Positions 20,863-30,061 are shown, numbered from the stretch's first letter. The stretch is 52,784 nt of DNA from Cryoendolithus antarcticus (GCA_002077065.1 NAJO01000095.1:1-52784), one strand, 5' to 3'. Notes: generated from the letters alone by a model not told the origin. Made by a program: numbers and translations.

Positions 20863-21875
20863 TCAAGGAACTGAGCGAACACTGGATCCGGAACCTTCAT
20901 GATCCTCGATGTTTGTTAGCATGCACCTGATTGTCATTGCTAGAGTCAGTGTGATGAAACCATTCGTGTCTTTGCTGCGGACCTGGCGTGAGGAAATCTC
21001 GCACAGCTTGTAAATATGGAGCCAGCGTGCCAGCCTGAAGTGTGCCATATGTATGTCCAAATGTAAGATAGCGATAATATGCTGTTCTGGAGACATTTCT
21101 CGCTCACATCGAAACGAACCACTAGCAAGCGGAGTTCGAATACTTGTGATCGCCTGTTTCAGGGCTACGAATGCGGCACAATCACCAATCAAAACAGCCA
21201 TATCGGCTAAAGCCTTCGTGTGCGCTGTCTCTATTAGAGCCAGCGCCTCTTCATATTGTGCCATGTGACCGTAATGTCGTGAGATTAGCTCAGGTTGGCT
21301 TTCGAACTTGCGAGACTCGCGAGCGACGTAAGACTCAAATATTAAGTGGGTGTGATTCTCCGGTCCGGCGGAGGGAGTCAACCCGGTGAACTTCTTAGTC
21401 TTCCGCGTTCTACTCTTGACACTATTCTGCTCGTGTACTTGGGGCGTTTCGGGTGACGTAATATTGTTCTTACGGTCAGCACTTGCTTCTTCACCTGTCC
21501 TCATCATGCTCACTTTTTGGCGTAAGGTTAGCGCAGCAATTCACTCTGTTGCAACGTCCCCGACTTTTCTCTCAGGCAAGAAAAGACATATATACCTTGG
21601 TCAACTTCAAAAGTAAGATGCTCGGACTCAGTATTGGTGGATACCAGCGAACGTGTACTGAGTACTGACGTTATGTCATTTGGCTGGATTTCGTCACTTG
21701 TAATCCTCAAGCCATCAGTCATCCAATTCTGACCAGATCCTGGTGCAGTTTGGGGGTTCTGGAACAAGTCCGGTGAGGATCTGTGGTTTGACGGCTCTGT
21801 GTGCGAATGAATCGACGCAATCTCGGGGCCAGGGTGATCATTGCCTAGGAATTCATCTGACAAAAAGTCGCTCAT
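20863..21875 (-). CDS. Uncharacterised two-exon gene, possibly a transcription-factor C-terminus
   Basis: Proposed join: exon 1 21596-21875 from an ATG, an 83-nt intron 21513-21595 (GTATAT donor, CGCTAACC branch, AAAAAG acceptor), exon 2 20863-21512. The spliced frame is exactly 310 codons with no stop inside. Exon 1 is Ser/Asp/Asn-rich and acidic, like an activation region. Exon 2 begins basic (SRTRKTKKF) and then becomes helical, with PLASGSFRCEREMSPEQH followed by HIIAILHLDIHMAHFRLARW. That arrangement recalls the C-terminal halves of Zn2Cys6 regulators, but no zinc cluster is present upstream, where the RNase III-like gene ends. Function is not assigned. Confidence 0.45.
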
Positions 21876-21991
21876 CCAATTGTCAGAGCAGTCCAAATCG
21901 TGCCCAGTGCTGCTGTTGTCTTTCGAAGGCGATAGTGCCGAAGTGGTAATACCGAGCTCCTGTAGGCTGACTGACGGACCGGCATTGTTGA

Positions 21992-22658
21992 TCAGACTTT
22001 GTCGATCAGCCTCTACGATCAAATTATCTATCTGCACGTTGCTTGACTCACCCGAGGGCTGTCATCACCTTGACAAGTGCGTCGTAGCTCTTCGAATCCT
22101 GCCATACTGCAGCAAAAATAGCCGCTAGAGTATTCTTGAGCGTGGTCGGCTGCGGCCCAATGTGTTCTTGGCATTCGCTGATCTTGATCAACCGATCGAG
22201 ACCGTGTAGTCGAGCGAGTGTACTGCACATCCCCTTGCTCTTGAAGAGCGAGATGATGTCTTGCAGCATCGCTTGTGCGACGTAAGCAAAGATCCGACTA
22301 AGTTAGTAGATGTGCTGACGCTCAATGCACCTACCCCGTGGTATTCCTCGATCAAGGCCCTCGCTTATGATGACAACACTAATCAGTACGTCCCCAAGCT
22401 GTGCAAGTCCTCGATGACCCTCACGATCAACGCTGTTACTGTCTCCCGCGGCGAGGGCCTTCCGCAACAGCATCTGATCCTTAAATGGGTGGGGAACAAG
22501 GGATTATGCCTCACGCATCTCCCAGGATAATGCCATTCTAGGTTCTTTTGGATGTAAGACCACTGTCTGCGCAGAGAAAATCGCAAACAAATAAGTCAAG
22601 TATCAGTTATCACGTAGGGAAGGATCTACTACCCGTCACAAGCTCACAAGGCCGTCAT
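21992..22658 (-). CDS. Small RNase III-like domain protein, catalytically degenerate (copy 1)
   Basis: Proposed five-exon gene: 22648-22658, 22515-22566, 22335-22479, 22052-22271, 21992-22010; introns of 81, 35, 63 and 41 nt, all GT-AG. Intron 3 contains CTACTAAC. The sum is 149 codons including the stop (148 aa), nearly the size of the copy at 39792-40275. The fold pattern of RNase III is visible: DQMLLRKALAAGD, EGHRGLAQLGD (signature), STLARLHGLDRLIK, TTLKNTLAAIFAAVW, VKVMTALG. Against the four catalytic acids (E40, D44, D107 and E110 of Aquifex RNase III) only D44 remains; the others read A, N and A. There is no dsRNA-binding domain. So the fold is likely but not cleavage. The 35-nt second intron is unusually short and is the weakest part of the model. 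Confidence 0.6.
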
Positions 22659-22659
22659 G

Positions 22660-22999
22660 GCGTTGGGACGTGGGTGCGGCAGTGCGGCTGGCATGAAGCT
22701 TACGATACCAAACCAAGGGTGGGGTGAATGCTGAGTGATCAGTTTGGAGCTAGGCGGAAACAGGTCATAACAGGTCGTGGATGCAGTAATGTACGTTTTG
22801 GGCTTAGCTGCGGGGGGACCGAAGACATGTGCAGCCAACGCGACGTTCAGCGAATCCACACACGCGTCTCGATCGCGCGTTCCTACATCGGCATGCGTAC
22901 GTCTCCTAATCAACAGCTGGTCACATCAGCAATCAGCAGAAATCACTTGGTCAACAATGATTCAGATGGTGTTGCAAGAATGCCGTTCCAATGTATGCT
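22660..22999. other. Short intergenic gap upstream of the RNase III-like gene
   Basis: Promoter-side sequence of the minus-strand gene at 21992-22658. No clear TATA box or other gene was seen. Confidence 0.35.
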
Positions 23000-23644
23000 T
23001 CATATGACCATCACGCCTTGTAAGACATGCATAGCGGAAGCATGCTGCAGTACATTCATTCGATGGAATCCACCCTTTAAATTATGCTTCAACTCTATCA
23101 CGATGACAACGCCTCGATGCCGCCAGCGAAAGAAGCTGCGCGGTTGACCGCCAGCCACGGTGTGAATTCCAAGATCGCGGATCGACCCTCCGCCTGCTCG
23201 TTTGCTGAGCAGAGTACATGAAATCACCACTGCGCTCTCCGCTCGAAGACACGTTGCGAGCTGACCGGCGCTCGTGATCTTGGTGCCGATATGGTCCGTT
23301 TGAGCCGCTACCGGAACAACGGATGTTCTTGACGGTGTTTCCTCAAGTTCCAACAGGTCCTTGACCTTCGTCTCGCCGTTTTTGGGGGCGTCGGTTCTGG
23401 GCTGAAACCCCGCATCTTTCCAGGTCCCGGACACAGTCGCGGGAATGTTCTCCTTCATGCCCTTCTTCTGGCAGTCAAAGCAGAACCCACCGCTGTAGAT
23501 ATCTTTGCCTTTAGGTAAGTCTGCGTGCGTGATCATGCAGACATTCGTGCTGTAGCCCAAGAACCCGCACTTATGGCAGGTGAAAAGGGTGTAGTAGCGT
23601 GTGGTCGGCACCTTGGTGCGGCACGGGCAAGCCTGTCTGTCCAC
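23000..23644 (-). CDS. Hypothetical Cys-rich (zinc-ribbon-like) ORF
   Basis: A 214-codon open frame without a convincing ATG at its upper end, so it is probably an exon. Near its start it has paired cysteines: ACPC, then FTCHKCGFLGYS, an isolated Cys, and GFCFDCQKKG about 25 residues later, a spacing compatible with a zinc ribbon. The remainder is low in recognisable structure and its last part may be non-coding. Upstream on the same strand, 23689-23952 starts at an ATG (MAAENDPALCKLLHSILLL) and may be a preceding exon, but I could not find a splice that clearly joins the frames. The family is unknown. Confidence 0.3.
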   Translation of the reverse strand: MDRQACPCRTKVPTTRYYTLFTCHKCGFLGYSTNVCMITHADLPKGKDIYSGGFCFDCQKKGMKENIPATVSGTWKDAGFQPRTDAPKNGETKVKDLLELEETPSRTSVVPVAAQTDHIGTKITSAGQLATCLRAESAVVISCTLLSKRAGGGSIRDLGIHTVAGGQPRSFFRWRHRGVVIVIELKHNLKGGFHRMNVLQHASAMHVLQGVMVI

Positions 23645-23952
23645 TTGGAAGTAAATGGAGATCCAAGATAACGTCCATCTGCTCGTCCTTATAAAAATTC
23701 TTCAATCTGCTCTTTGTACGTGGCCCTGCTTCCCCATCCCAGATTTCTGCGGACCGCGTGCAAGTCGTGTGCTGTTCTGCTGTTGAAAGTGTGAGATGCT
23801 GGAATGAGAAACCGTCGTAAGAGCGTGATATACATGATAGTAGCACATGAATTACCTACACTAACTTGCAGTGAAGTATGGTACGACGAGTTGCCGAGCA
23901 GCAATATGCTGTGCAGCAGTTTGCAGAGCGCAGGATCATTCTCGGCAGCCAT

Positions 23953-24232
23953 GCGCCTAAGTTAGGCTTGATTCCCACACCACATCTGCACGAAAGGATC
24001 CATTACTTGTCAACCTGAACCAAAGCACGCGAAGATATCGAATTCAGCGGCTCAAAGCTAATCGATCTCAGGGGACGAGTGGGAACTTTGGAAGGAGAAA
24101 TATGTTACTCCTCTCCTCGCCGTCTACAAATATGCCCTTTGAATCTAGCGCTCTACTACGACTCTGCTCCTTCGTTATATTTCCAACTACTAATACTCCA
24201 GGCCCGCGTTTCGGACTCAAGGTAGTGCGTAT
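23953..24232. other. Left flank of the Tc1/mariner element
   Basis: No gene seen. It ends at the TA dinucleotide (24233-24234) that forms the left target-site copy. Confidence 0.5.
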
Positions 24233-24234
24233 TA

Positions 24235-24331
24235 CCACTCTTTGCAAAACGCCGTAAGCGCCCAGGCTGCGGGGAAGCTGGAGGAGCCTCACATAGTAAT
24301 TTTGGTGACGGTGACCTCCAGCGTGCCCATG
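24235..24331 (+). repeat. Left terminal inverted repeat
   Basis: Pairs with 27344-27439. It begins CCACTCTTTGCAAAACGCCG and ends near GACCTCCAGCGTGCCCA. The left copy has one extra A (GTAAGCGCC against GTAGCGCC). Confidence 0.93.
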
Positions 24332-24435
24332 TGCCTATCGTGTGTCCATGTTGTCCATGTTGTCCATTCTTTTCATGTTGTTGCCAAGCATCTCATCTGA
24401 GGTGTACTTAGTGCCGTGTGCTCGTCGTCGTCGTA

Positions 24436-25398
24436 ATGCCACCGCCTCTTGAGGATCACGTGAGGACTCGCATCTACTACCAGCTCTTCACCGACAAGCG
24501 CTCCGTGGCCTACATTGCCGCCAACAATGGGGTGAGCCAGAGTGGTGTAAGAAGGTGGAAGCAAAATTGGTCGCTGTTTGGGGCACCTAGGCCACCAGGT
24601 GGTGGCCTCGTAAGTACTGGGCGGCATAAGATCTCAAATCGACATGAGGAGGAGCTAGTTCTTGAGTACATGGATGAACACCCGACTGCTTATCTTGACG
24701 AGGTAGCCTGGTACATCTTTGACGACTTTGGCAAGGTAGTATCGCCAGCCACGGTATCGAGGATGCTGCATTCTCACCAGTGGAGCCGCAAAGTGAGCAA
24801 AAAGATCGCTGGTCAACGCTCCGATACCCTGAGGGCCAACTTCTTCGCACGTAGGCTCGCGTGGCCATCTGAACGGCTCGTCTTCATTGACGAGAGTGCC
24901 TGCTGCTCTCGCACGGGGGATAGAAAGTATGGCTGGAGTCCAGTCAATCAAAGAACCCACGATATCCAGTACCTTGAACGTACCCAGCGATGGAGTGTGC
25001 TCCCGGCTCTCTCAATCGAAGGATACTTGCGAGATCCTCTCATTGTGCAGGGCTCGGTAACTGGCGAGCTGTTCAACGAGTGGATGCAGCACTCAGTTAT
25101 ACCTCAATGCGGCCCTGGCACTATATTCATTATGGACAATGCGTCGATCCATCACACAGTCGGCCTTGACGACGTTATCCGCGAAGCTGGCATGGAGCTG
25201 CAATTCTTGCCTCCTTATTCACCAGATCTCAACCCGATCGAACAATCCTTGAATGTGCTGAAGGCGTGGATTCGTCGACATGTTGATCAGATGGAGCAAT
25301 ATCCTTGCTTTGGCGACTTCCTGCTGCGTGCGGTTGAGGCTACGGGTAGTCAAAGTGGTAGGGGATGGTTCAATGAAAGTGGTTACCAAGTCGAATAA
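24436..25398 (+). CDS. Tc1/mariner DD34E transposase
   Basis: A 320-aa product from ATG 24436; an in-frame GTG at 24418 is less likely. Residues 20-50 form a helix-turn-helix (SVAYIAANNGVSQSGVRRW) and residues 68-118 a second DNA-binding helical region (EEELVLEYMDEHPTAYLDEV, ATVSRMLHSHQW). The catalytic DDE core follows: Asp152 in VFIDESA, Asp234 in FIMDNASIHH and Glu269 in SPDLNPIEQSLN. There are 34 residues between the second Asp and the Glu, the Tc1-type DD34E spacing. The product cuts and pastes the element by its inverted repeats at TA sites. The frame is uninterrupted and all catalytic residues are present. Its start lies about 105 bp inside the left inverted repeat, so the repeat probably carries or adjoins its promoter. 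Confidence 0.93.
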   Translation: MPPPLEDHVRTRIYYQLFTDKRSVAYIAANNGVSQSGVRRWKQNWSLFGAPRPPGGGLVSTGRHKISNRHEEELVLEYMDEHPTAYLDEVAWYIFDDFGKVVSPATVSRMLHSHQWSRKVSKKIAGQRSDTLRANFFARRLAWPSERLVFIDESACCSRTGDRKYGWSPVNQRTHDIQYLERTQRWSVLPALSIEGYLRDPLIVQGSVTGELFNEWMQHSVIPQCGPGTIFIMDNASIHHTVGLDDVIREAGMELQFLPPYSPDLNPIEQSLNVLKAWIRRHVDQMEQYPCFGDFLLRAVEATGSQSGRGWFNESGYQVE

Positions 25399-25794
25399 TC
25401 AGAGGAGATCCATTTGGGTTGTCAACCTCGCTGTCCTCGAATCGGAGGTGTAATGCCTTAGGCATCTGTTAAGTCTGCAATCATGACTTCGCCTGTATAC
25501 AACATATGTAACATCTACGTATATGGTTGGATAGCTACGAGTCTATGCGTCAATTTGTAACTCACCGCACATCTATACGTGTAGTATTCATGATGTTCTC
25601 ACTGATTGAAGTTGAGCATCTGAGATGTGCCTAACTTTGGAGATTGAACTTTGGCAAGCCGGCTACACCAGCTTGCCTTAGGCATCCAGAGCTCTCACAC
25701 AGCCTGCAACATAGCAACATATACTAGCCACTTCTACATTATATCGACATATGACTTGATAGCGCTTGATCTATGCTTCAATTTGCACTAGGTC
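25399..25794. repeat. Diverged tandem duplication between the two transposon genes
   Basis: Matching landmarks recur about 220-228 bp apart: GCCTTAGGCATC at 25455-25466 and 25675-25686, CAACATA-type segments, CTATGC-TCAATTT segments, and TGATGTTCT at 25591-25599 and 25819-25827. The second unit runs into the 3' end of the minus-strand ORF. It is AT-rich and contains the convergent 3' ends of both genes. Confidence 0.6.
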
Positions 25795-27252
25795 CTATGT
25801 AAATTGAGCAAGTATTCGTGATGTTCTAGCAGAGTGAAGCTTGGGTATAGTACACCTCGATTCTGCTCGTTCTGAGTCCGACACTCGCACACCACGCTGC
25901 AACAACCAATCCTTCACCGATCTACGTAGCCGACGACGGTATCCATACGCAAGATCAAGCTCGTTCCATTCCGCAATGTCTGCTGTTCCGATACCCTCTA
26001 CAGAGAAGCCATTTGCTACAAATACCGAAGCCATGTGCTCTGAAGCCGCTCCTTCACCACGCCAACTTGTCTGTGTAGCACACCATTCGAAGAACTCTGC
26101 TCTCAACTCAATTGACGAGCTCTGCGATAGCGGCATATGCACTGGGCTCGACGTAGGAGCCTGGGCACTACCCGTAGGTACCATCTTCCTGTTACTATCA
26201 AATGCAAAGCTGAAGTGCGTTGCAGACACTGGAGCTACGGCATTGTTGCTCTCCTTCCTACCACCATTCTTCACCAAGCTACGGCGCTTGTGCTGCTCCA
26301 TCTGCTGAATCAGGCTCCCAGATGGGGCATCAGCAGTGAGCATGCTGTCCGCAATACCCTGGGCCCAGCCCGTCAAGATAGCGCCGTATATTGGGAGGTA
26401 ATGCTCTCTCTGATCGCGGATCCCCCAGTAGCACAGATGACCGAAGTTATAACAGCTCTTTACCTTACAAACCCATCGCTCGGTGATGCTAGGTGCCAGG
26501 TTACCCTCGCTCAGCATCACCTCACGCTGAGCGCCGACAACAGCCATCTGATTGTTTGTTGCACTCCGACGTGCTCGCGAAAGCGGTAGTGGTATAGGAG
26601 CTGCAGTAGTCTGGCCTTCAACGGTCAAGGCAATGCCCTTCTTCTTCTCTATTGACCATCGCTGCATAGTTTTGAACAGCACCGCAAAACCATCAACTCC
26701 ATCCGTCAACCACTTCTCGCTTGCTAGGCGCTCATACCCAACACGTAGCACGATCCTTGACAGGCCGTAGCCAGTGAGCTTTGCAACCTCACCCTCAATC
26801 CATCTCTGAGCATCGTCAATCGGTATGTTGGTGCCTGCTCCCGAGGTGTGCTGCCGCACGGTGCTGTTTAGTACCTTCTTTCCACACACGATTTGAATTT
26901 GGGAGTTATAGATGAACGCTGCCGATATTTGCGGTGCTGGCGTGCCATCTAGGTCCTCATACTCCCTCTCTTCATCCACTCCCGGCTGCGCAGTAGGCTG
27001 CATTGCCTCACCCTCCTCATCATCCGTCGGATCCGGAGGGCTCGAAGTAATATTGTTGACGGCATTAGCTAGTGCCTGGGATTGAGCACCCCGTGCTACA
27101 AGAGGGGGACCAGATTGATGCGTAGGAGGCTGAGATTGCGAGCGAACACCCCCTCCCCTCCCACGCTTAGCCGGCGGAGCGGTGGCAGGAGCATTATTGG
27201 CACGCTTCTTACTGCTAGGCTTTGGCGTGCGCGCCGGCCTGGGGCTAGCCAT
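25795..27252 (-). CDS. Second ORF of the Tc1/mariner element, function unknown
   Basis: An intact 485-aa frame from ATG 27252, reading inward from about 90 bp inside the right inverted repeat. Residues 1-60 are basic and Pro/Ala/Ser-rich with KRGRGGG, like a weak AT-hook or nuclear signal, followed by an acidic linker (76-102). A folded region spans about 108-215. A Cys/His cluster (CKVKSCYNFGHLCYW, residues 262-275) could bind zinc. The C-terminal 385-455 segment (FFEWCATQTSW ... YGYRRRLRRSVKDWL) is helical and loosely resembles a SAM-type interaction domain. I do not recognise the family. It lies inside the inverted repeats and convergent with the transposase, so it belongs to the element. 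It may be an accessory DNA-binding or regulatory protein, or a captured host gene. Confidence 0.85.
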   Translation of the reverse strand: MASPRPARTPKPSSKKRANNAPATAPPAKRGRGGGVRSQSQPPTHQSGPPLVARGAQSQALANAVNNITSSPPDPTDDEEGEAMQPTAQPGVDEEREYEDLDGTPAPQISAAFIYNSQIQIVCGKKVLNSTVRQHTSGAGTNIPIDDAQRWIEGEVAKLTGYGLSRIVLRVGYERLASEKWLTDGVDGFAVLFKTMQRWSIEKKKGIALTVEGQTTAAPIPLPLSRARRSATNNQMAVVGAQREVMLSEGNLAPSITERWVCKVKSCYNFGHLCYWGIRDQREHYLPIYGAILTGWAQGIADSMLTADAPSGSLIQQMEQHKRRSLVKNGGRKESNNAVAPVSATHFSFAFDSNRKMVPTGSAQAPTSSPVHMPLSQSSSIELRAEFFEWCATQTSWRGEGAASEHMASVFVANGFSVEGIGTADIAEWNELDLAYGYRRRLRRSVKDWLLQRGVRVSDSERAESRCTIPKLHSARTSRILAQFT

Positions 27253-27343
27253 CTCACAACCACCAACAACACCTCAAATCGAGCAATACCACAATCTTGG
27301 CAAAAACATAAAATGCACGACAATATGGTCATACAATGGACAC

Positions 27344-27439
27344 CTTGGGCACGCTGGAGGTCACCGCCACCAAAATTACTATGTGAGGCTCCTCCAGCTT
27401 CCCCACAGCCTGGGCGCTACGGCGTTTTGCAAAGAGTGG
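27344..27439 (-). repeat. Right terminal inverted repeat
   Basis: Reverse complement of the left repeat at 24235-24331 with about three differences; it ends AAAGAGTGG next to TA at 27440-27441. Confidence 0.93.
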
Positions 27440-27441
27440 TA

Positions 27442-27892
27442 CAGCTAGTTGCATATGTCTGTGTTGTTGCGAGGAGCTTGCTCTACGGTGTAAGAAATGC
27501 GAACTTTATCTCTACAACTCGGAGGTAGTTCTAGTGGTATTATAGAGACAGAAGGGCTGTAAGGAACGGTTAGGTGTATACGTATACACGTAGAAAGGCA
27601 TAGAGAGCATTATATAGTCGTCGTCGCGAATTTCGGATAAGTATCGGAGTATCGGATCTTCTTCGGATCGGCTTAAGGCGAAATGATTTTTATCTACACG
27701 ACCTCTATACTATTGATATCGCTCGCGTACCGCTCTACGATGGCTTAATAGACTATATACCTAGTTTAAGAGCTTCCGTTTGATATGATACATTTCTATT
27801 AGCTGTCTACCTATCGTGTTACAGGGGTTAGGCGCTTGGAAGCTCGCGAAACGCGCCTTCTCAACAATAACACAGACATATGCAACCAGTTG
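27442..27892. mobile_element. 451-bp MITE with ~30-bp TIRs and TA flanks
   Basis: Its left end (CAGCTAGTTGCATATGTCTG...) and the reverse complement of its right end (CAACTGGTTGCATATGTCTG...) match over about 30 bp with a few transitions. TA flanks both sides (27440-27441 and 27893-27894). The interior has no gene and is TA-rich with a RIP-like look. It is a non-autonomous Tc1/mariner-type element. The large transposon's right TA is the same dinucleotide as this element's left TA, so one inserted at the edge of the other. Confidence 0.75.
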
Positions 27893-27894
27893 TA

Positions 27895-28208
27895 AGGACT
27901 GTGGGTTCGAGCTGCCAAACGCCGATCCCACAACGACGACGACTCGCACCTAGAACATATGAGCTGCGAGATTAAGAATCTCTCACCCCTCTCAGCCACC
28001 TGGCTAGCCATAGCTGTTTTCATTCAATGGGGTGGTATTATATAGCCTTACTTGCATAGACTTACTGTGCCAGGGCCGGGCAAGTCTGTGATGCCTCCTT
28101 CTACGTCTCCCGTTCCGGCCTCTCAGCATCGTTCCGTGCTTCTGTCTTGTCTATACCCGATATCGTTTGCAATTGTCTACTGCATCAAAATTCTCGGGAC
28201 CTCCCACT
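27895..28208. other. Intergenic upstream of the RBR gene
   Basis: No gene recognised. It holds the presumed promoter of the RBR gene, including a TATATAG at 28039-28045 about 165 bp upstream of the ATG at 28209. Confidence 0.4.
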
Positions 28209-30061
28209 ATGGCGCTGACGCAACTGTCGTTCGCACATATTGACCAGCTGTCCCTCAGCACCATTCTCGAATTGCAGCTTGAAGATAGTATAGACGTGGT
28301 CGGATCAATCAAGGGAAATTAACGCGAGGGCATTGTCACCGACGCTGAGCTTGCCATACAGCTCTATCGCGAAGATGTCCGAGCTTGTCAAGAGATCCTG
28401 ATGGACCGCAAGATGGCCCAGAGCATAGCCCTAGCTGTCGTAAGAGATGGAAACTTCATAGCACGCGCGCACCGGATTGAGGATCAACTAGCTCGGGACC
28501 ATCAACTTGCAATGAGAGTCAACCAAGAGGCAGTGGTCCACGATCACGAAGTGGATGGACTTCTTGATCGGGATGAGCTGTTGCAAAAAGCGGCGAATCG
28601 ATTCGACCTGTGGAAAGATACAGAGCTGCTCGCGAAGGTAGCTGACCTGTACAACGGAGATATTGTGACTCTAGAAGCGATGGATGATATCGAGAGTGAT
28701 GCTAGTTGCGGACCTGAGGAAGACCCTCAACCTGAATCGTCCGCATGGGCTGCGATGCGCAATAAGAACGGAGGCAAGTCAAAAACTGGACACTGTGTAG
28801 CCTGTGGCAACACCAAGGACTTTTTCGACGTAGCACGTGTGCCATGCAACCACGAATACTGTCGCGAATGCCTCGCCAGCCTTTTCCGCGCCTCCATGAC
28901 AGACGAGGCCCTCTTTCCTCCACGATGCGATAACAGGCAAATTTTACTTGAAAACGTTCGCTTCTTCCTGCCTGTCGAACTAGCGAAGGAATTTGAAGCC
29001 AAAGCAGTCGAGCTTGGCTCGAAGAATCGCATCTACTGCCACGATGCTCGTTGCTCGGCTTTCATACCGCGACCTTGCGCCAAAGACGAGCAGGTGGAGT
29101 ATGTGACCTGCCTCCAATGCGGAAAGACAACGTGCACAAATTGCAATACTGCAGCACATCTCGGTGACTGTCCGGCAGACGAGGCTCTCCAGCAGCTGAT
29201 TGAGACTGCAAATGAAGCGCAGTGGCAGAGATGCAGGGAGTGCAAACGTTTTGTCGAGCTCGAGAGCGGGTGCAACCACATGCAGTGAGACATTCGCTTT
29301 CCTTCTTGTGCGATTTGATGGCTGACGAATTCACAGATGCCCGTCTGGTGCGCATGTAGGTCAACATACAACACTTTCACTCGATCAAGAGACTGACTGA
29401 AAATGAACAGTTCTGCTACGTTTGCTCAGAGCGCTGGAAGACATGCTTTTGCCCGCAATGGGACGAACCAAACTTGTTGGCCCGGGCAAATCAGATTCTG
29501 CTGCGCAATCCGGCGGCTGCAGCGAATCCTCGCCAGCAACTCTTTCAGCCGACGTTTCAGACCAGAAGCCAGCCGAGAACTCGACAACACTCGCCAGCTG
29601 CTAGTCGTAGCCCGTCACCGTTGCCGGTACGCATTGCTCGTGAGGAATGGATGGCGGCCTTAGACGGTGCATGAGTCAGAACAACAACACCGAGCGACGA
29701 CTATGTCGGCTGGGAATCTGACTTCTCTGCGCGATCTGATTGGGAGGAAGACTGGAGTGATAGCGATGAGACAAAGGCCGCAGATCAGGGTACTGGTTTT
29801 GTAATTGACCTGGATGATAGTGCCACGACGTCCAATCTCGAGGTACTCCAGCCTCCTCGCGGTCGACCGGTGCTTGTGCGTACCGTGCAAGAAATCATGG
29901 ACGACCTTCAGGCCAGCCATGAACGTGAGCATGAAAAGTGGAGGTGGATTCGAGGGCCGCACAGGTGCGAGGAGTGCCATTTTCGGTTGTCGCAATACAT
30001 ATTCGAGTGCAAACGCTGCGAGCTGCACTCTTGCAATAGGTGCCGAAGAAATCGGTTGTGA
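28209..30061 (+). pseudogene. RBR (RING-IBR-RING) E3 ubiquitin ligase gene with two premature stops
   Basis: RBR ligases move ubiquitin through a catalytic Cys in RING2. Exons: 28209-29284, 29337-29355 and 29411-30061; introns 29285-29336 and 29356-29410, both GT-AG. Order: an N-terminal helical region (TILELQLED, VTDAELAIQLYRED), RING1 (GHCVACG ... VPCNHEYCRECL), IBR (CSAFIPRP, VTCLQCGKTTCTNC) and RING2 (RCRECKRFVELESGCNHM, FCYVCSERWKTC). A family-typical C-terminus follows (GPHRCEECHFRLSQYIFECK, CNRCRRNRL). The RING2 catalytic Cys (GCNHM) is kept, but the zinc-ligand CxCG reads CPSG. In-frame stops: TAA at 28320-28322 and TGA at 29672-29674. ATG 28401 would bypass the first, and the second removes only the C-terminus, so a shortened ligase could still be made. 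Confidence 0.85.

Larger units (their letters stand above)
24235..27439. mobile_element. Complete two-gene Tc1/mariner DNA transposon, 3205 bp
   Basis: Bounded by terminal inverted repeats of about 96 bp (24235-24331 and 27344-27439) that start CCACTCTTTGCAAAACGCC and differ by about three changes: one 1-nt indel and two transitions. TA lies directly outside both ends (24233-24234 and 27440-27441), the Tc1/mariner target duplication. Inside are two intact convergent frames: a DD34E transposase from the left end and a 485-codon gene of unknown function from the right end, with about 400 bp of AT-rich repeated sequence between their 3' ends. Intact genes, near-identical ends and the absence of RIP-type stops point to a recent, perhaps still mobile, copy. 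Confidence 0.9.

Noticed and set aside
28320..28322. TAA in the RBR gene as part of a 33- or 41-nt intron
   Set aside because: The 41-nt option shifts the frame and 33 nt is shorter than any other intron here; kept as a premature stop.
29672..29674. TGA in the RBR gene as part of a hidden intron
   Set aside because: Candidate GT-AG pairs around it break the clearly conserved downstream frame; a true nonsense change or sequence error is simpler.
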